From Chamaea fasciata (lineage: Eukaryota > Chordata > Aves > Passeriformes > Sylviidae), in assembly GCA_029207755.1 (NCBI GenBank), contig JARCOQ010000011.1, positions 25,485,712-25,549,711 on the forward strand: a stretch of DNA of 64,000 nt. Direction: 5' to 3'. The notes beneath the pieces were generated by a model, which saw only the letters and a list, made by a program, of their open reading frames with translations, was not told the origin of the DNA and ran no database searches. The position numbers were made by a program, and so were the translations under genes. Shown piece after piece: positions 59,701 through 64,000 of the stretch (position 1 is its first letter; each line of letters starts with the position of its first letter).

Positions 59701-62700
59701 CAGGCTTGCATAGCACGTGCATTTTCTCGTGTAAAAAGTTGGAAAACTCTTTCTCACTCATATCAAAACTTCTCAGTGCACAGGATAAGAGTTTGCTGCT
59801 GCTGACAGCTGGCGAGATTTCTCCTGGGCTCCATGTATTGGTGGTCCAAGCTTTAAGTTCAACATCTGTCTGGGGAGGTCCATGTGGGGAAGAGGGGTAA
59901 TTGCCAGAAATCTGCTGTATATCCAGTTAAGGTTATAGCTTTGCATAAATAGGATTAAAGCTTCACAAGAGACCAATTTTAGTTGTGGAAAAGACCAGGT
60001 TGCTTTGATACCAGATGTGAGGTTGATTTTTGCAACTTTCTAGGAAACAGCAATACCTGTGCGGGGGTCTTGTGGGCTGCAGAACTTTTTGCAAAGTCAG
60101 GAAGAAGAATGAAATTGTTTGAAGCCTTTCTAGAGTTTTAAGCATGTGTCTACATGGAAATTTTCTACAAGGAAATTTCGTAGTTCTATCAACATGAACA
60201 GTCCCTTGCCTGTAGTTTGGGAAGTTTTTAGATACATTTCCTCTGTGGAGGAAGGGGCTGGTCAAGGCACCTGCACAGAAGAAAGAGGAGGATGGGAAAG
60301 ATGAGGGGGCTGAAAATAGTGAGAATGAAGCTAGAAAGAAGAGGTGCCAGAAAAGATGACATATTGAATTTTTGTGATGATAAATTGCTACTAATTGAGC
60401 ATAATATTAGGAACTGGTCAGCTATACTGTTAATCAGTTTCATATACTATACAGAGGACACAAACACTGGGAAAGAAAGCATTTCTCTCTGTGGATTCCA
60501 GTAAAATAATATAAACCCCACTATGTTTTCCAGAGCCTTAGTAACAGAACTGCAATTAGCATAAAATTTCCAAGGACTGGGATAAACAAATACCAGATGT
60601 GCTTATTTATTTATTTAGGATTTGATCCATTTCCTATCAAGAGGAACTTTATTATTCACAGGAAGGAAATTGTTCCTCTGAAGTGGATGGGAGACTTTCC
60701 ATCCCAGTTGCCATAAAACAGCACAGGGCGTTTCTGAATTTGGAAATATAAATTTGACCTTGAAATTTTGTGAAAGTTTTGTGTAGTTATTTTCCAGCAC
60801 TCAGTATGACGGAAGTTTATCTTAAGAAAATAGGGATATACTCACAGGTATTTATTTTTGACTGCTGCCTTTCATTTTGTTCAACAACTATTCAGAATTG
60901 GCTTATCTGTTATTTTTGGTAACACATCATCTCTGGCTGAGACATATTTGAGAATTTATTAAAAAGCCCAACCCAAACTCCTGAACTCAGAAAAATTTGG
61001 ACTGTTGCCAGTTGAACATATTTATTGGAAAATTAAAAGCAGGTGAAAGTTTTATTGAAAGGCATAGCCAGATAGCAATTTATATTGCAGTAAAATGAAA
61101 ATTAGATGCTAATAACTTATAAATGAGCTGAGTTCTGAGGTTTTATTAATTATTGTTTGTATTCCTTGCACAACCAGGGGTTCAGCCAAAATCATCACCT
61201 TCTTGTGCATTGTCTTGCATGAGAAAGTGATGAAAATATAAATACTTCTTGTGTTCCAAGGAATTTAGGCTTCACTCCGAGTTCTGTGATTTACTACAGT
61301 TTCACTGAGTCTGGGTGTTCACAACATGGGAAAGCACCGTAAATTGTGGGAGAACTGAAATATTGTGTGAAAGTACAGTGGTCAGAAAGATAAATACAGC
61401 GTGCTCAGGGAAATAAACATCTGGAGACACTTCTGAAAAGGAAATCATCAAACATTTCAGAACTTTTCTCATCTTCGGTAGACTCAGTTAAATCAGAAGT
61501 AGTTATATATAGTTATATACGTGCACTATGCTGTATGGTAATGCAAAAAAACCACAGAAATGATGTGTGGTCCGACTCAAATTTCAATGTGAATGCATAG
61601 GGATGGCTGCACCGTTATTGGAGCTAATAGTACAACAAAAGATGCAGCAAGTGTTTGTTAAGAAAGAGCTTTTCATTTAATCACCCAGTGACTTTGTTGA
61701 TTTTGGTGTCTTTAGTGAGTTAATGGAAAATACATGGTTAACACTACTTTTCTCTGCTATTTAATTTGGTTATTCTCAAAAAATATCCGCATATAAAAAC
61801 GTGGATTGACTTTTAGCCTTTGTTTGGCACATTGTAGCCTATGCAGAGACAAACACCACTTGGCAAGTGAAAGCCTTAGCACAGATTGACCAAAACTGAA
61901 CTACAAACATTATTTGAAGAGGCCATTAAAGAAAGAGAGATTTTCTATTGTTTTGGAACATATGCTGCAACTAACATTTAAGAGTAGAGCAATTTTGAGA
62001 GTATGCAAATCCTACTGACTTCATCGCTCTTTGTTCGCATCCATCATTTTGTACTCTTGCAACTCTTGATGTTTTTGAAGCTTGTTGCTGAGGCCAAACT
62101 TGACACTTTCTACATTTTAGTAAGTTTGCTAGAATGATGAGGAGCATGATCACTACCTGAACATAAATTTTGTAGCATTTTGAACCTTGATGATGGAGAA
62201 GACCTTAAAGGGTGCCACGGCTTTCCTTTTTGACTGTTTAGCAATATTTGGCTCACCATTGCTCTTGCCTCAATGTTTTTTCTTCCCCCGTTTTTCCTTT
62301 TTTAGCCCTTCACCATACCTATTTCACCAGAAGGGTGCAGAGGCTTTGCTTTCCATTTTCCACCCAGTTGCTGGGGCTGAGGTGCAGCAATGATGCTGTG
62401 CCAGGTTTCAGCAGCAGCCCCACGTCCAAAGCTTCAGCTGCTGCATCTCCACAAGGAAGCAACAGTGGGAGCACTTTCACTCTCATTCCTTTGCTTGCCA
62501 CTTACATTAAAATGAATTCCAGCACTCAATCTATTTTGTTTTCCCATCCATAAATTGAACTGCTATCCTGAGATGCTGTGAGGATTAATGAATGCTTGGA
62601 AAGCTCACTGCAGATAGAAAAATTGTACTTCAAACAATTATGTATGACGCTGCATAGTTCAAAAGTTGGGAGAATTTGTATAAAACTCTAGCAGACAAAG

Positions 62701-63787
62701 CAAGAGAATATTAAACCTCCTATTAATGGGGGAGCCACAAGTCTGTCTTCATTTGGCATCTCTTCATGGTTCAGACACCAGTAGTGCAAAGAATGGTCTC
62801 TCCTTGAGAGCCTTCCCTTTGTAACGATCTTTGAAAACGAGGAGAGTTTGACGTGGGGAAATCATGTTGGACCCCGATGGATGCTCTTCAGCTCTTGTGA
62901 AGCAGCACCATTTAATTCTTTTCAAGCATGTTTCGTCCAAATAACAAAGCACCGCTATGTATGGGAGTCTGGCCATTCATAAAATGACTTTGTTTCTTAA
63001 ACAAAATAATTTTGTTATTCTAAACCTAGATTATATTTGCCAACACAATCAGCATTTGTGATGAGTTAGAATCCAGTTAGGTTTTTTTAATCCTTTGTTA
63101 AGAAGTATTTAAAATTTAATTTTTCTCCTTGGATATAAACATATTTGCCTGAGAATTATAGGTAGAAATTTATATGTTTAAATTTTTTTCACTTTTTAAA
63201 AATAGCTCTGAATATTAAGGAAAATATAATGAAAATTGTGACACAACTTTACCTGCCATAGAACAATGATAACATCTGTGATACCAACTGTGATTGCACC
63301 TCTTCTCCATATTTTATGTAGGATCAGAAATCCAGAGAAGTACTAAGGGTGGCTTGGTTTCGCAGAGTGAAAATTCTTGTACAACTAAAAAATATGTAAA
63401 CATGAAGATGTGCAATTCTAAGCACAGAAACTGTGCTTGGTGTTAGTGCAGCAAGTTGCTTGACGTTCGGCTGATAATATACTTGAGCTGCTGTGTCACT
63501 TTAATTTAGAAATTATTTGATATTTCAAATATTCAAGCTGGTTCTTAGTCAAAGCAGTGGGTTGTGTTTGGTTTAGATATGTCGCATGGTGATTCCATAG
63601 TGAGCTGTGTGGTGCTTTCAGAGCTGTCTCTCTGAAGAGAATTTCACTGCTTGCCTAAAACTAGGTATGAAAATAACTAGTTTTGCAGACTATCAAAGCC
63701 AGTCTTTCTTAATTCTGGGTTTGAACGATCAGATTCCAAACTGAAGCGCAGACAGCAAGGTCTGTAAAACCTGGAGAGCCTCGTTGG
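56713..63787. other. Unique non-coding sequence right of the promoter block
   Basis: Unique, mostly AT-rich sequence, consistent with a first intron or intergenic DNA. It contains a T run at about 57,006-57,020, an RFX-like half palindrome GTTGCCATGGTTTT at 57,604-57,617, a TAAT-rich block at 58,418-58,446, a short TTTA array at about 60,605-60,617 and a GC-richer patch at 59,060-59,300 with overlapping short frames (129 plus, 91 minus) that I do not recognise. No CR1 tail was found. Confidence 0.45.
58418..58446. promoter_or_regulatory. Cluster of overlapping TAAT/ATTA words
   Basis: Twenty-nine bases made almost only of overlapping TTAATTAA-type palindromes (ATTAATTAAATTAATT, then ATTATTAATTAAAG). 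Such arrays can bind paired-class homeodomain factors, but they are also expected as AT-rich simple sequence. Confidence 0.3.
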
Positions 63788-63810
63788 TTCAGCACCAGAG
63801 GGAGCCGCTT
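63788..63810 (+). promoter_or_regulatory. Overlapping CTCF-like and REST half-site-like motif
   Basis: GCACCAGAGGGAGC at 63,792-63,805 matches the CTCF core with two mismatches, and TTCAGCACC at 63,789-63,797 is an exact left half of the REST/NRSF element. The REST right half is poor, so CTCF is the better reading. Occupancy is unknown. Confidence 0.35.
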
Positions 63811-64000
63811 GCCCAGCTCTTGGCCATGTCAAGCTCAAGGGAAAGAATCGATAAAATGGGAAAAAAAAAAAAGAAAGGAAGAAAGGTAACTTGTTAAACA
63901 CTGCCCACGCATGAAAAATAACATCTGAAAGTTGAAGCTATGTTTGGTGTGCTTATCTTTCTCCCAAATCTGTCAGTTTTTTAAAAAACGGAATGCTCCT
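63811..64000. other. Short unique tail of the window
   Basis: Contains an A/G-rich tract at about 63,860-63,886. Nothing else is identifiable before the window ends. Confidence 0.5.

Noticed and set aside
1..64000. tRNA, rRNA, snRNA genes, CRISPR arrays, bacterial operons
   Set aside because: No B-box/T-loop-type words in a foldable context, no direct repeats with regular spacers, and no prokaryotic gene organisation were seen.

Overview
The window reads as vertebrate, most likely avian, nuclear DNA that is almost entirely non-coding. The support is: several truncated CR1 LINE 3' ends with typical bird-type tails (ending in degenerate ATTCTATG-like words), AT-rich unique sequence with depleted CpG, microsatellites and long homopolymer tracts, and no open reading frame with a recognisable cellular protein domain. 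There is no sign of operons, ribosome binding sites, tRNAs, rRNAs, CRISPR arrays or prokaryotic mobile elements.

Layout. 1-16.7 kb is unique AT-rich sequence with two small copies of an old interspersed repeat (about 2.09-2.16 and 8.03-8.08 kb), a TG/TA microsatellite (5.3 kb), a GGGAT minisatellite (6.4 kb) and a palindromic RFX-type X-box (10.1 kb). 16.7-30 kb holds three CR1 copies (16.74, 19.78 and 28.94 kb; the last keeps a broken part of the reverse transcriptase gene), a CTCF-like site just beyond the second, and a stretch near 21.1-21.5 kb that looks like a conserved regulatory element. 30-46 kb holds a heavily decayed L2-like LINE reverse-transcriptase fragment (33.75-34.37 kb), a 40-base T tract, a young-looking CR1 tail (39.98 kb), an old CR1 tail (42.13 kb) and a perfect 12-bp-arm hairpin (43.28 kb). 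46-54.4 kb is unique sequence with little structure.

54.5-56.75 kb is the most gene-like part. It contains a strong CpG island with an internal 11-bp tandem repeat and a GGAT microsatellite, a pyrimidine-rich leader-like stretch ending at a good plus-strand splice donor (55,679/55,680), a GC-box plus TATA-like pair near 56.2 kb, and a homeodomain-site-rich block at 56.42-56.71 kb. I interpret this as a promoter and first (probably untranslated) exon of a developmental-type gene whose coding exons lie outside the window, most likely to the right. I cannot name the gene. 56.9-64 kb is again unique non-coding sequence, consistent with a first intron or intergenic DNA, ending with a CTCF/REST-like site near 63.8 kb.

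I did not find a novel multi-gene system here. The findings worth following up are the promoter block, the candidate conserved elements, the ancient L2-like fragment and a few regulatory-type palindromes. All coordinates of repeats and elements are read by eye and their edges are approximate.
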